A DNA stretch of 64,000 nucleotides from Oscillospiraceae bacterium (GCA_017395935.1 JAFQNL010000019.1:62001-126000), one strand, 5' to 3'. Shown: positions 14,514 through 22,964, numbered from the stretch's first letter. The notes: a model not told the origin generated them from the letters alone. Program-made: numbers and translations.

Positions 14514-17105
14514 TTACTGTCTCTGATTATGCTGGCGAATCAGCCGGGCAATCTCCGCCTTGGCCAGCTCCATCTCTTCATAAAATACCTTGGCGGATAC
14601 CCGGAGACAACCATGGCCCAGAACGATAATCTGTTCCAGACCGTCGGAAGTCGCTACCCGAACCCGGTTGTACTTGCCCAGTTTATAGGAGGCCTGCTCA
14701 ATATACTGATCGGCGGTCTCAGCCTCCTGGGTATAAACCACGTGGATATTGTGGTACTGCTCCACGTGTCGCTTGCCGCCCTGGACCTTATAAGCGTCAA
14801 AGACAAGAATGACATGGCATCCCTTGTGAGCCTGATAGCTGCACAGATCGTCCATCAGTGCCTGACGGGCACTGTCCAGACTTGTCTCGGCCAAAGATTT
14901 CAGCTCATCCCAAGCGAAAATAATATTATATCCGTCAACCAGCAGATATTCATCCGGTCGAGTCTGCTCCTTGATGGTTACCTTATCGGCAAGCTTAACC
15001 TCTTTCACTCTGGGAGGCTCAAAGGCATGACGGTGCTTAACAGGGCCGTAGGTCTGCTCAAAGATAGCCTGCAGCTCCTTGTCCTGCGCGACGGCGTCAG
15101 CGTAGCTGCTGCGCCTTCTTGGGGTCGGAGTGGGGGAGGGCTCCTCCTCTTTGCGGTGGAGGGAGAGCGGTGAAACCAGATGCTGGTGGGCGGCCACCTC
15201 ATTCCATTTGACCACAAATCCGGCTCCATGACTGCAGAAAACCGAGTCTGCCGTGTTCTCCAGATCGCTGTCCGGGTCATAGCCCAGACGGGCGATCACT
15301 TCCTCGCTGTTATGACAAGGAAAGTAACCCTCCAGCCGGAGAGAGAGTTGACCACGACCTTTGGTATAGGCGGCCACTTCGGTGGCGTAGTCCTTCATGG
15401 CGGCTACAGGAGCTCTGCCGATAAGCACTGCACGCTCCTCAATGAGCTCAGGAGGGTCAAAACTGCCGCTGCGCTGCTGGATATCGCTCATCGCTCTTCC
15501 AACGCTGGAAGCTGGCAGATCCAGTCGGAAGGCGTACCATGGCTCCAGCAGCAGACTCTCCGCCTGACGCAGACCTTGGCGGAGTGCCCGATAGGTGGCC
15601 TGTCGGAAGTCGCCTCCCTCAGTGTGCTTTAAATGGGCCCGGCCGGCAATGAGCGTAATAACCAGATCGGTAACAGGAGAACCGGTGAGCACCCCCAGAT
15701 GAGTCTTTTCCATCAGATGAGTCAGGATCAACCGCTGCCAGTTTAGATCCAGATCGTTCTCGCTGACGCCAGACCGGAAGACCAGTCCGCTGCCCAGCGG
15801 ACCGGGTTCGATAAGCAGATGAGTTTCAGCGTAGTGCCGCAGCGGCTCAAAATGCCCCACACCGATGACGGGGGACTTTATGGTTTCCCGATAGACGATA
15901 TTACCTTCACCGAAGGAAACCTGAATGCCAAAACGCTCCGCGATGCGCCGGGTAAGGATCTCCACCTGTACCGGCCCCATCAGCTGGATATGCAGCTCAC
16001 GTAGATGCTCGTTCCAGAGAATATGCAGCTGAGGATCCTCCTCTTCCAGCTCCCTGAGCTTCCGCAGCGCGGTATGCACGTCGCATCCCTCCGGAAGCAG
16101 AACCTGGTAGGTCAGAACGGGCTCCAGACTGGCTCCGGAGCTGTCCGGTTCAGCGCCCAGACCTTGGCCGGGCCAGGTCTGAGTCAGGCCGGTTACGGCA
16201 CAGACAGATCCGGCAGGAGCAAGGTCCATACTTTGAAAACGGGTGCCAGAATAGAGCCGAAGCTGATCTGCTTTTTCCGACCAGTGTTCTGCTTTGCTGA
16301 TACCGGACAGTACCGTTTTCGGCCTCAGACAGCCGCCTGTAATTTTCATCCATGTGAGACGAGTGCCCTGACTGTCCCGGGAGATTTTAAAGACCTTAGC
16401 GCCAAAGTTGTCATGGTAGACCGGCTCCGGGCTGTAGCGGATCAGTCCCTCCATCAACTGCTGAACACCCTCCAGTTTCAGAGCAGAGCCAAAGAAACAG
16501 GGAAATAGCTTTCTCTGACCAATGGCCCGGGAGAGAAGAGAGACTTCCATCTCACCCTCTTCCAGATATTGCTCCAACAGGGATTCGTCGCAGACTGCCA
16601 CATCTTCTCCCAATTCCTCAGTGAAGTCGCAGCAACCTTCTCCCAGCCGGCTTCTGAGCTGGCTGAGCAGAGAACGTTTGTCCGCACCGGCCAGATCCAT
16701 TTTGTTGACAAACAGAAAGGTGGGGATTTTATATTCCTCCAGCAGCCGCCAGAGAGTCTCCGTATGGGCCTGTACACCGTCTGTACCGCTGATGACCAGT
16801 ATGGCTGCGTCCAGTACCTGCAGCGTCCGCTCCATTTCGGTGGAAAAGTCTACGTGGCCGGGGGTGTCCAGTAGTGTGATTCGGGTGTCACCCAGATCCA
16901 ATACTGCTTGCTTGGAAAAAATTGTGATACCACGCTCACGCTCCAACTGATCGGTGTCAAGAAACGCGTCCTTGTGATCCACCCGGCCCAACTTCTTCAG
17001 GCTGCCGGAAAGATAGAGCAGCCCTTCAGAGAGGGTTGTTTTGCCTGCGTCCACATGGGCCAGAAGAGCAATGCTTAACAATTTTTTCTTCAATTGATCA
17101 CTCAT
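14514..17105 (-). CDS. TetM-like translation GTPase fused to a C-terminal YacP/Rae1-type NYN nuclease domain
   Basis: The first ~645 residues of this 863-residue protein follow the plan of ribosomal protection proteins and EF-G. The GTPase motifs are AHVDAGKT (16-23), RGIT (58-61), DTPGHVDF (80-87) and NKMDL (134-138), followed by the domain II-V region. A Pro/Arg-rich linker (about 650-715) leads to residues 716-863, which match YacP/Rae1 NYN nucleases: VDGYNIIF (Asp724), LVFDAY (Asp770), TADQYIE (Asp799) and ATSDGLEQ (Asp821). Rae1 of Bacillus cuts mRNA in the ribosomal A site. The domain IV loop that displaces tetracycline in TetM (SPVSTPADF) here reads LKHTEGGDF, so tetracycline resistance is unlikely. 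I infer an A-site ribosome factor that brings its own nuclease. Confidence 0.88.
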   Translation of the reverse strand: MSDQLKKKLLSIALLAHVDAGKTTLSEGLLYLSGSLKKLGRVDHKDAFLDTDQLERERGITIFSKQAVLDLGDTRITLLDTPGHVDFSTEMERTLQVLDAAILVISGTDGVQAHTETLWRLLEEYKIPTFLFVNKMDLAGADKRSLLSQLRSRLGEGCCDFTEELGEDVAVCDESLLEQYLEEGEMEVSLLSRAIGQRKLFPCFFGSALKLEGVQQLMEGLIRYSPEPVYHDNFGAKVFKISRDSQGTRLTWMKITGGCLRPKTVLSGISKAEHWSEKADQLRLYSGTRFQSMDLAPAGSVCAVTGLTQTWPGQGLGAEPDSSGASLEPVLTYQVLLPEGCDVHTALRKLRELEEEDPQLHILWNEHLRELHIQLMGPVQVEILTRRIAERFGIQVSFGEGNIVYRETIKSPVIGVGHFEPLRHYAETHLLIEPGPLGSGLVFRSGVSENDLDLNWQRLILTHLMEKTHLGVLTGSPVTDLVITLIAGRAHLKHTEGGDFRQATYRALRQGLRQAESLLLEPWYAFRLDLPASSVGRAMSDIQQRSGSFDPPELIEERAVLIGRAPVAAMKDYATEVAAYTKGRGQLSLRLEGYFPCHNSEEVIARLGYDPDSDLENTADSVFCSHGAGFVVKWNEVAAHQHLVSPLSLHRKEEEPSPTPTPRRRSSYADAVAQDKELQAIFEQTYGPVKHRHAFEPPRVKEVKLADKVTIKEQTRPDEYLLVDGYNIIFAWDELKSLAETSLDSARQALMDDLCSYQAHKGCHVILVFDAYKVQGGKRHVEQYHNIHVVYTQEAETADQYIEQASYKLGKYNRVRVATSDGLEQIIVLGHGCLRVSAKVFYEEMELAKAEIARLIRQHNQRQ

Positions 17106-17139
17106 AAATTATGGCCCCCTGAATCTGCGATGTAAAGGA

Positions 17140-17168
17140 ATTATATCAGGTCAGAGGGCGTTAGTCGA
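17140..17168 (-). promoter_or_regulatory. Promoter of the GTPase-NYN gene
   Basis: On the minus strand TCGACT (17168-17163) and an extended -10 TGATATAAT (TATAAT at 17145-17140) are 17 bases apart. This gives a short leader before the ATG at 17105. Confidence 0.6.
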
Positions 17169-17253
17169 TAGAATATATTCAATTTCGATGAAAACTCAGC
17201 TGTGAGGGCGCTTGTAGAGAGACGTAAAAAGGGAGAAATGCTTCAAGTGATTC

Positions 17254-17282
17254 TTGTACAGCTTGAGAGGAAGACGTATAAT
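17254..17282 (+). promoter_or_regulatory. Promoter of the moaA-moaC-mog operon
   Basis: TTGTAC (17254-17259) and TATAAT (17277-17282) are 17 bases apart. The predicted transcript has a leader of about 200 bases before moaA. Confidence 0.65.
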
Positions 17283-17288
17283 AATAGC

Positions 17289-17490
17289 GATACAATCCAG
17301 GAAATCTGTTGCCAGAGGAAGAGGGCAGTAGACCGAAATATATCACGGTTTGCACGGATGACAGCCAACGACGCTTATGGCGGCAAGCCCACGCCCACGC
17401 GGATTACAATGCGCTGCGGCACGGAACGGATACTGTTGCGGATAAATGGAAACAGACAGTTTTTCCTGTCTGAGAACATGAGGGATGCTT
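17289..17490 (+). other. Long, GC-rich moaA leader, possible cofactor-sensing RNA
   Basis: The leader contains several short pairing segments, such as TTGCC/GGGCA near 17308-17327 and a perfect hairpin CAGACAG-TTTTTC-CTGTCTG at 17453-17472 that ends about a dozen bases from the ribosome-binding site. The length and position would suit a regulatory RNA such as the Moco motif, but I cannot match its consensus by eye. An open frame of 98 codons across this stretch has no ribosome-binding site and no recognisable product. Confidence 0.3.
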
Positions 17491-18444
17491 ATGGTTGATC
17501 GACATGGCCGTAATATTACATATATGCGCATTTCCGTTACGGACAAATGCAATCTTCGCTGCAGGTACTGCATGCCGGAGGAGGGCGTTTGCAGCAAGAG
17601 CCATTTTGACATGATGACGGAGGAGGAAATCATAACCGCCGTGGAAGCCGCTGCCGCCCTTGGTATCACCAAAGTGCGCATTACCGGCGGTGAGCCTCTG
17701 ATAAAGAAGAATATCCTCTCTATCTGCAGGCGGACAGCTGCCGTGGAAGGAATTGGGGAAGTCTGCATGACCACCAATGGAATTCTTCTGCCCCGACTGG
17801 CAAAGCCTCTGAAGGAAGCGGGAGTTCAGCGACTGAATCTGAGCCTTGATACGCTCGACCCGGAGAAATATGCCTATATCACACGGATTGGCAGCCTTGA
17901 GGCTTTTCAACGTGGTTTGGAGGCTGCCCTTGACGCGGGTTTTGAGAAGATCAAGATCAATGCCGTTCTGATTGGCGGCTTTAATGACAAAGAGATCCGG
18001 TCGCTGGCTCAATTGACGATGGGTTATCCCGTTGATATGCGTTTCATCGAGATGATGCCTATGTATGACAGCGGTGATTTTGACCAACAGGCATTTATCC
18101 CCTCTTCAAAAGTGCTCGATATTCTGCCGGAAGCTGTTGCCGGCGAGCAGGATGGTGGTGTTGCCAAACTGTACCGGCTACCCGGAGCAAAGGGCAATAT
18201 CGGACTGATCAGTCCGGTCAGTGCCCATTTCTGCGGCAACTGTAATCGGATCCGGCTGACTGCCGACGGTAAGATAAAGCCCTGTCTCCATTCGTCAGAT
18301 GAGTACTCTCTGAAAGGACTGGACTTTGACGGAATGAAACAGGTTCTGGAAGAGGCAATCTGGAATAAGCCTGCATGGCATGGTGACCTGGATGCACAGC
18401 ATAGAAGTCAGGCAGGACGAAACATGAATCAAATTGGAGGTTAA
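17491..18444 (+). CDS. moaA: GTP 3',8-cyclase MoaA
   Basis: MoaA is the radical-SAM enzyme that converts GTP to the cyclic intermediate of molybdenum cofactor synthesis, together with MoaC. The 317-residue protein has the SAM-cluster motif CNLRCRYC near residue 25, the ITGGEPL motif near residue 70 and the second-cluster cysteines in CGNCNRIRLTADGKIKPCL near residue 252. It ends ...NQIGG, the conserved GG tail needed for activity. The ATG at 17491 is preferred over the in-frame ATG at 17485 because GAGGG lies six bases before it. It is followed three bases later by moaC. Confidence 0.95.
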   Translation: MVDRHGRNITYMRISVTDKCNLRCRYCMPEEGVCSKSHFDMMTEEEIITAVEAAAALGITKVRITGGEPLIKKNILSICRRTAAVEGIGEVCMTTNGILLPRLAKPLKEAGVQRLNLSLDTLDPEKYAYITRIGSLEAFQRGLEAALDAGFEKIKINAVLIGGFNDKEIRSLAQLTMGYPVDMRFIEMMPMYDSGDFDQQAFIPSSKVLDILPEAVAGEQDGGVAKLYRLPGAKGNIGLISPVSAHFCGNCNRIRLTADGKIKPCLHSSDEYSLKGLDFDGMKQVLEEAIWNKPAWHGDLDAQHRSQAGRNMNQIGG

Positions 18445-18447
18445 CCC

Positions 18448-18930
18448 ATGAGTGACTTTACTCATTTTAATGAGCAGGGCCGGGCGGCAATGGTGGACGT
18501 AGGTATGAAGCCCCTCTCGCGGCGTGTTGCAGTTGCCGCAGGCCGGGTTATCGTAAATGAGCATACCTTCGCGCTGATCCAATCCGGCGGCATAAAGAAG
18601 GGAGATGTGCTTGCTGTTGCTCAAATAGCCGGCATCATGGGAGCCAAGCACACCCCGGATATGATTCCTATGTGCCATCCGATTTTGATTGACGGTATTG
18701 ATTTGCAGCTCTCTATGGACGAAAAACGGAGTTCTGTGGAGATCAGAGCTGTTGTGTCCTGTGACGGCAGAACTGGCGTGGAAATGGAGGCGTTGTCCGC
18801 TGTTTCTGCCGCTGCCCTGACGGTCTACGATATGTGCAAGGCCGTTCAGAAGGATATGGTCATCACTGATATCCGCCTGTTGAGTAAGACCGGGGGAGTG
18901 CACGGAGATTATTTCAGAGAGGAGAACTGA
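18448..18930 (+). CDS. moaC: Cyclic pyranopterin monophosphate synthase MoaC
   Basis: MoaC completes formation of cyclic pyranopterin monophosphate from the MoaA product. The 160-residue length is typical. Conserved segments are MVDVGMKPLSRRVAVA near the start, KHTPDMIPMCHPI (the active-site MCHP) near residue 75, and GVEMEALSAVSAAALTVYDMCKA near residue 110. The catalytic lysine lies in VQKDM. The gene is packed between moaA and mog with gaps of only two or three bases. Confidence 0.96.
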   Translation: MSDFTHFNEQGRAAMVDVGMKPLSRRVAVAAGRVIVNEHTFALIQSGGIKKGDVLAVAQIAGIMGAKHTPDMIPMCHPILIDGIDLQLSMDEKRSSVEIRAVVSCDGRTGVEMEALSAVSAAALTVYDMCKAVQKDMVITDIRLLSKTGGVHGDYFREEN

Positions 18931-18932
18931 CC

Positions 18933-19424
18933 ATGTATACTGCAGCGGTAATCACTGTCAGCGACAAGGGCTATCGGGGTGAGCGGGTAGATACCAGCGG
19001 TCCCAACCTGGTTCGAATCCTTCAGGAGAAGGGGTATGACACGGTCTATACAGCTATTGTTCCCGACGAGCGGGAGTTAATCAGGGCAGAGCTGATCAAG
19101 TGTGCGGACGAGCTGGATATCGCGCTGGTCCTTACGACCGGCGGAACCGGATTCTCTCCTCGAGACATTACTCCAGAGGCTACGATGGAAGTTGTGCAGC
19201 GGCCTACGCCCGGTATTGCTGAAGCGATGAGAGCGGAATCTATGAAGATCACGCCCAAGGGATGCCTGAGCCGCAGTGTGGCGGGAATTCGTGGCCGCAC
19301 TCTGATCATTAATTTGCCTGGAAGCAAGAAGGCGTCTCAGGAAAACATTCTTGCTGTTATTGATCCGGTCAGTCACGGTCTGGATATGCTCTATAGCGAA
19401 GGCAGCGCTGACTGCGGAAAGTAA
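18933..19424 (+). CDS. MogA/MoaB-family molybdopterin adenylyltransferase
   Basis: This 163-residue protein belongs to the MoaB/MogA family that adenylylates molybdopterin before metal insertion. The key motif VLTTGGTGFSPRDITPEAT appears near residue 68, and the C-terminal NLPGSKKASQENI fits the pterin-binding end. It completes a moaA-moaC-mog operon. The window has no moeA or moaD, so later cofactor steps are encoded elsewhere. MogA and MoaB are hard to separate by eye, so no symbol is given. Confidence 0.9.
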   Translation: MYTAAVITVSDKGYRGERVDTSGPNLVRILQEKGYDTVYTAIVPDERELIRAELIKCADELDIALVLTTGGTGFSPRDITPEATMEVVQRPTPGIAEAMRAESMKITPKGCLSRSVAGIRGRTLIINLPGSKKASQENILAVIDPVSHGLDMLYSEGSADCGK

Positions 19425-19536
19425 ACCGAACCCAAGGGCAGAACAGTCCTTGAGTACGCGACCTGATCCGGTTAGCGAAATGCTGCGGATCGACGTTTTG
19501 ACCTCCATATTGGATGGAACCTGAGCCACAAGAATC

Positions 19537-19582
19537 AGAAGAACTCCCTTTCTGAACAAACGGAAAAGGGAGTTCTTCTGTC
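19537..19582. terminator. Terminator between convergent mog and moaE-like genes
   Basis: A perfect 15-bp stem AGAAGAACTCCCTTT/AAAGGGAGTTCTTCT with a 13-base loop is followed by GTCTG. The 110 bases between the mog stop and this stem hold nothing I recognise. Confidence 0.8.
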
Positions 19583-19589
19583 TGGGATA

Positions 19590-19985
19590 TTATGCGTGCA
19601 GCTCTGTCTCCACAACGCATTCATTTTTGATTCGGCCCACCAGATAATTCAGGGCATCTACCACTCTGGGACGGATATCGCCGCCAACGAGGACATACAT
19701 GATGTCATCTCCCACGTTCAGCTGCCCCTCATTGAGCCAGACCTTAATATAGTAGATGCCGTCCATTTTATACGTATCGGAGATTACGGCATCTACCTTG
19801 TCCTGCTGGTAAGAAAAGAGCATACCTGTCACATCTCTGCAGTCCTCTGCCCCAAACCGGACCTTGGCCTTGGCCGTTTGGCGGACGGTGCCGTTGTGAA
19901 TCAGATACATACCGACCCGGGATGCAGACGGGTGGGCCTTTGCCTCTTTCAGCCAGGCGTCGATGGAAGGGGACTGTCTTTTCAT
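19590..19985 (-). CDS. MoaE-like molybdopterin synthase catalytic subunit
   Basis: This 131-residue protein resembles a Firmicute MoaE-like family encoded near moa genes. The core reads VGMYLIHNGTVRQTAKAKV, then VWLNEGQLNVGDDIMYVLVG and DIRPRVVDALNYLVGRIK. MoaE adds dithiolene sulfur to precursor Z together with MoaD. No MoaD is encoded nearby and the protein is shorter than E. coli MoaE (150), so the exact role is less certain than the family link. The start follows GGAGG eight bases upstream. It is convergent to the moa operon and divergent from tupA. Confidence 0.75.
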   Translation of the reverse strand: MKRQSPSIDAWLKEAKAHPSASRVGMYLIHNGTVRQTAKAKVRFGAEDCRDVTGMLFSYQQDKVDAVISDTYKMDGIYYIKVWLNEGQLNVGDDIMYVLVGGDIRPRVVDALNYLVGRIKNECVVETELHA

Positions 19986-20138
19986 ACACTTAGCCTCCGG
20001 TGGACAGAACTTTTACCTGAAAGGATGATCTGCAGACTTGGCCCGTTGTACGAGCCCGGCTGTCATTATCGCTGGATTATTGCGCAAACCTCATGTATAT
20101 CATATCTGATAGAGAAGGAAAAAGAAAGAGAGGAACTA

Positions 20139-20167
20139 TTGAAACTGTATATTTCTTGTGCTACAAT
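20139..20167 (+). promoter_or_regulatory. Promoter of the tup operon
   Basis: TTGAAA (20139-20144) and TACAAT (20162-20167) are 17 bases apart. The expected start point near 20174 leaves a leader of about 165 bases before tupA. Confidence 0.65.
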
Positions 20168-20173
20168 CTGTAC

Positions 20174-20340
20174 TGCAAAGTGACCGCCTGAACCAGCCTG
20201 CTGCAGGTGTCCGGAGGTCTTTATATTTTGCTGAACGGTGGTCGAGCCTTTTCGGATAAACCAAGCGAGAACACAGAGACCCTGTGTTGGTTGGTTATGG
20301 AACGGGCTTGCCATTTTTATTTCAAAGTGGTGAAATAGAT
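20174..20340 (+). other. Structured leader of the tungstate transporter operon
   Basis: The leader holds a clear nested stem: CCAA (20261-20264) can pair with TTGG beyond a perfect AACACAG-AGACC-CTGTGTT hairpin (20270-20288). CCTGCTGCAGG and several GGTC/GACC segments lie upstream. A tungsten- or cofactor-responsive RNA of the Moco type is possible by context, but the consensus is not recognisable by eye. Confidence 0.3.
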
Positions 20341-21330
20341 ATGAAAAAACTGATTTCCATGCTGTTGGTGCTGTCTGTTGTGCTGGCGCTGCCGTCCTGC
20401 GGCGCTGCTGATGTGCCTGGAGCAGAGGCAGCGGAAGAAACTGGGTTGGTTGTGGATACCCGCATTCTGATGGAAGCGGAAGAAGAAATGCTGAATACTT
20501 ATTCTATCATTGCTGTAGATCCTGCCGCTCCCTTTGCTGACGCAGACGGTAATGCTGTATCCGACGTGGAGCTGAATACTGCCGGCGCTGATGCGCTGTA
20601 TCGGTGGCTGCTGACTCAGGAAGCTCTGGACATGGCCGGCGCTTACGGCGTCGCTGAGTACGGTTCCAATCTGTTCTTTGTCAAGGAGGACGCTCCTGTT
20701 TATACCGGCGAGATTGCTGCCGCTACTGAAGAGTCTAAGGTCATTCGCCTGTCTTCTACCACCTCTGTCAACGACTCCGGTCTGCTGGCCAGACTGCTGC
20801 CTGAATTTGAGGCCAAGTATGGTTACAGCGTTGAAGTTTACTCTGCCGGAACCGGTAAGGCTATCAGCAACGCCAAGATGGGCAATGCTGATCTGATCCT
20901 TGTCCACTCCAGAACGCAGGAAGAGCAATTCATTGATGCCGGTTTCTCCCGTGTAGTTGAAGGCTTCGAGGCAGAGCGTGTTTCCTTCATCTATAACTAT
21001 TTCGTCCTTTGCGGCCCGTCTTCAGATCCTGCCGGTGTCGCTGATGCCACATGCGTCAAAGATGCGTTTTCCGCAATCGCCGAAGGCAAGCATACCTTCG
21101 TTTCCCGTGGTGACAGGTCGGGTACCCACACCAAAGAGCTGGATTTGTGGCCTGCGAAATTGGGGATCAATGCCGAGGCTGAAAGCTTTGCCGATTATAC
21201 TGAATGGTATGTTTCCGCCAATACAGGTATGGGCGCCTGTTTGGTTATGGCCGAAGAGATGGGTGCATACATCCTGACCGACAAAGGAACCTTCCTGACC
21301 TTCGCGTCAAATGACGGCGATATAAGTTGA
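20341..21330 (+). CDS. tupA: Tungstate-binding lipoprotein, TupA-like, apparently circularly permuted
   Basis: This 329-residue lipoprotein (signal peptide ending LPSC with Cys20) would bind tungstate outside the membrane. Residues 133-329 carry the TupA core in order: LSSTTSVNDSGLL, YSAGTGKAISNAKMGNADL, LVHSRTQEEQFIDAG, NYFVLCGPSSDPAG, SRGDRSGTHTKEL and YILTDKGTFLTF, and there the protein stops. Ordinary TupA continues from that point into a segment of the type LEILVEGDxxLxNPYxVIAVNP...WL.S.E...LFF. Here that segment is found before the core, at residues 41-115 (RILMEAEEEMLNTYSIIAVD, YRWLLTQEALDMAGAYG, NLFFVKEDA). The C-terminal part has therefore moved to the N-terminus, behind the signal peptide. 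An ATG at 20284 is in frame but lies before the signal peptide. Confidence 0.85.
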   Translation: MKKLISMLLVLSVVLALPSCGAADVPGAEAAEETGLVVDTRILMEAEEEMLNTYSIIAVDPAAPFADADGNAVSDVELNTAGADALYRWLLTQEALDMAGAYGVAEYGSNLFFVKEDAPVYTGEIAAATEESKVIRLSSTTSVNDSGLLARLLPEFEAKYGYSVEVYSAGTGKAISNAKMGNADLILVHSRTQEEQFIDAGFSRVVEGFEAERVSFIYNYFVLCGPSSDPAGVADATCVKDAFSAIAEGKHTFVSRGDRSGTHTKELDLWPAKLGINAEAESFADYTEWYVSANTGMGACLVMAEEMGAYILTDKGTFLTFASNDGDIS

Positions 21331-21384
21331 TGACTTTGTCAGCAACCGGGGAGCCGGCTTGCATTTTATCGGTATATCCTTTAG

Positions 21385-21417
21385 AATGATCCCGTGGGGC
21401 AGTCCGCGGGATCATTT
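21385..21417 (+). terminator. Hairpin between tupA and tupB
   Basis: A perfect 10-bp stem AATGATCCCG/CGGGATCATT with a 12-base loop has only a weak T tail. It probably limits read-through or protects the tupA message, giving more binding protein than permease. Confidence 0.6.
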
Positions 21418-21526
21418 GATATTTCAGCATAGATCGACAATGAATTGTTTCAATGAGATTAGGTGGCCTGAATGTGACCGGAAGTCGGGCTGTCGTGAAT
21501 CCTTAAACTAAGAAAGGGGCGAGAAT

Positions 21527-22213
21527 ATGAAAGCATCGCTGATACAAGCCATACAATTGATTCTGTCTGCGGATGCACAGCTGCTGAATATTCTGAGCGT
21601 TACCGCGCAAATGAGCCTAAAGAGCTCTGTTATCGCCCTTCTCTTGGGTCTGCCCATTGGCATTTGGCTGGGAGCCTGTAAATTTCCGGGAAGAAATGTT
21701 TTGCTGATTGCCAACCGAACACTAATGGGAATGCCTCCGGTTATCTGTGGTTTACTGTTTTACATGCTGTTCTCCGGCGTAGGCCCGTTCCGGCATATGA
21801 AACTGCTGTTTACAGTAGATATTATGGTGATGGCTCAGATTGTGCTGATTACCCCCATCGTGGTGAGCAGCATGGAAAGCTATGTTTCCGCGGTGGCTCC
21901 GGCGGTTCGTGAAACGGCCCGTGGACTGGGGCTGAGCGGCGGAAAGACCTTCCGGCTCTTATGTAATGAATGTATGTATCAGATTATATCAGCTTATCTT
22001 CTTGCTTTTTCCCGGGCTATCGCTGAGGTAGGCGCGGTATCTATGGTAGGCGGCGCCATTGCCTGGAAGACGAATGTAATGACTACTGCTATCATGCAGT
22101 ATACCAATCAGGGCAATTTCACGCTCGGTGTTGCTTTGGGGATCATTTTGCTCACTGTTTCCCTGCTCGTAAATATTGTGATCTCCCTGCTGCAAAGGAG
22201 GCTGAGCCAATGA
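21527..22213 (+). CDS. tupB: Tungstate ABC transporter permease
   Basis: This 228-residue membrane protein has about five or six transmembrane segments and the TupB-type binding-protein-dependent permease layout. The EAA-like cytoplasmic loop that contacts the ATPase is APAVRETARGLGLSGGKTF near residue 125, and AFSRAIAEVGAVSMVGG is a hallmark of TupB and related tungstate permeases. The start follows GGGGCGAG. The gene overlaps tupC by four bases (ATGA), so permease and ATPase are made together. Confidence 0.92.
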   Translation: MKASLIQAIQLILSADAQLLNILSVTAQMSLKSSVIALLLGLPIGIWLGACKFPGRNVLLIANRTLMGMPPVICGLLFYMLFSGVGPFRHMKLLFTVDIMVMAQIVLITPIVVSSMESYVSAVAPAVRETARGLGLSGGKTFRLLCNECMYQIISAYLLAFSRAIAEVGAVSMVGGAIAWKTNVMTTAIMQYTNQGNFTLGVALGIILLTVSLLVNIVISLLQRRLSQ

Positions 22214-22863
22214 TCATTCCTGCTTTTTCCAAGACCTATGACGCGGTTACTGTGCTGGACTTTCCGGGAATGGAACTGAAACGGGGGAAGATCTGTGCTG
22301 TCATTGGGGCAAACGGAAGCGGGAAGTCTACCTTTGCCAAGATCCTCGGAGGAATCCTTCCCCCGGACCGGAAGTTTGACTGTCTGGATGCAGGCGCGAT
22401 TGGTTATATGCCCCAAAAGAACTACGCCTTCCGTATGAGCACAAAGAAGAACATTCTTCTGAATGGAAAAGATGAACGTTGTGCCGACGAACTGATGGAT
22501 GCCCTTCAAATCCGCCATCTGGAGAATAAACGGGGAGACCGGCTCTCTGGGGGCGAGACCGCCCGCATGGCGTTGGCCCGGCTGATGATGAAACGGTATG
22601 AGCTTGTGATTCTGGATGAGCCAACTGCTGCTATGGACATGGAAGCTACCCTGCTGGCCGAGCGGCTCATTCTCCGCTATGTTCGGCAGAGTGGATGCGC
22701 GCTGGTCCTTGTGACCCATAGCCTTCAGCAAGCCCGGCGTATTGCTGACGAGGTGATGTACTTTCATAAAGGAAAGCTGCTGGAGTTTGGTGCCACTGAG
22801 CAGCTGCTTTCCAACCCGTCTCTGCCGGAGACCAGACAGTTTCTGGAGTTTTACGGAGTTTGA
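22210..22863 (+). CDS. tupC: Tungstate ABC transporter ATP-binding protein
   Basis: This 217-residue ATPase has Walker A GANGSGKSTFAKIL near residue 35, the Q-loop GYMPQKNYAF, the signature LSGGETARMALARL near residue 112 and Walker B LVILDEPTAAMDM near residue 135, ending with the H-loop VTHSLQQ. It lacks the extra C-terminal regulatory domain of ModC, in keeping with tungstate TupC proteins. Its start overlaps the permease stop. Confidence 0.92.
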   Translation: MIIPAFSKTYDAVTVLDFPGMELKRGKICAVIGANGSGKSTFAKILGGILPPDRKFDCLDAGAIGYMPQKNYAFRMSTKKNILLNGKDERCADELMDALQIRHLENKRGDRLSGGETARMALARLMMKRYELVILDEPTAAMDMEATLLAERLILRYVRQSGCALVLVTHSLQQARRIADEVMYFHKGKLLEFGATEQLLSNPSLPETRQFLEFYGV

Positions 22864-22964
22864 CAGAGTTTGACAGAAGCTTGCTGACCGTTGGCCAAAG
22901 AATATCAGTTCGGCGCCATGAATACAGATGTTCTAGCATATATCATCGCTGGAATACAAGAAGA

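Noticed and set aside
14514-17105. Calling the TetM-like gene a tetracycline-resistance determinant
   Set aside because: The drug-displacing domain IV loop is not conserved and the protein has a C-terminal nuclease domain absent from resistance proteins.
17202-17498. A 98-codon plus-strand frame upstream of moaA
   Set aside because: It starts before the predicted moaA promoter, lacks a ribosome-binding site and has no known domain.
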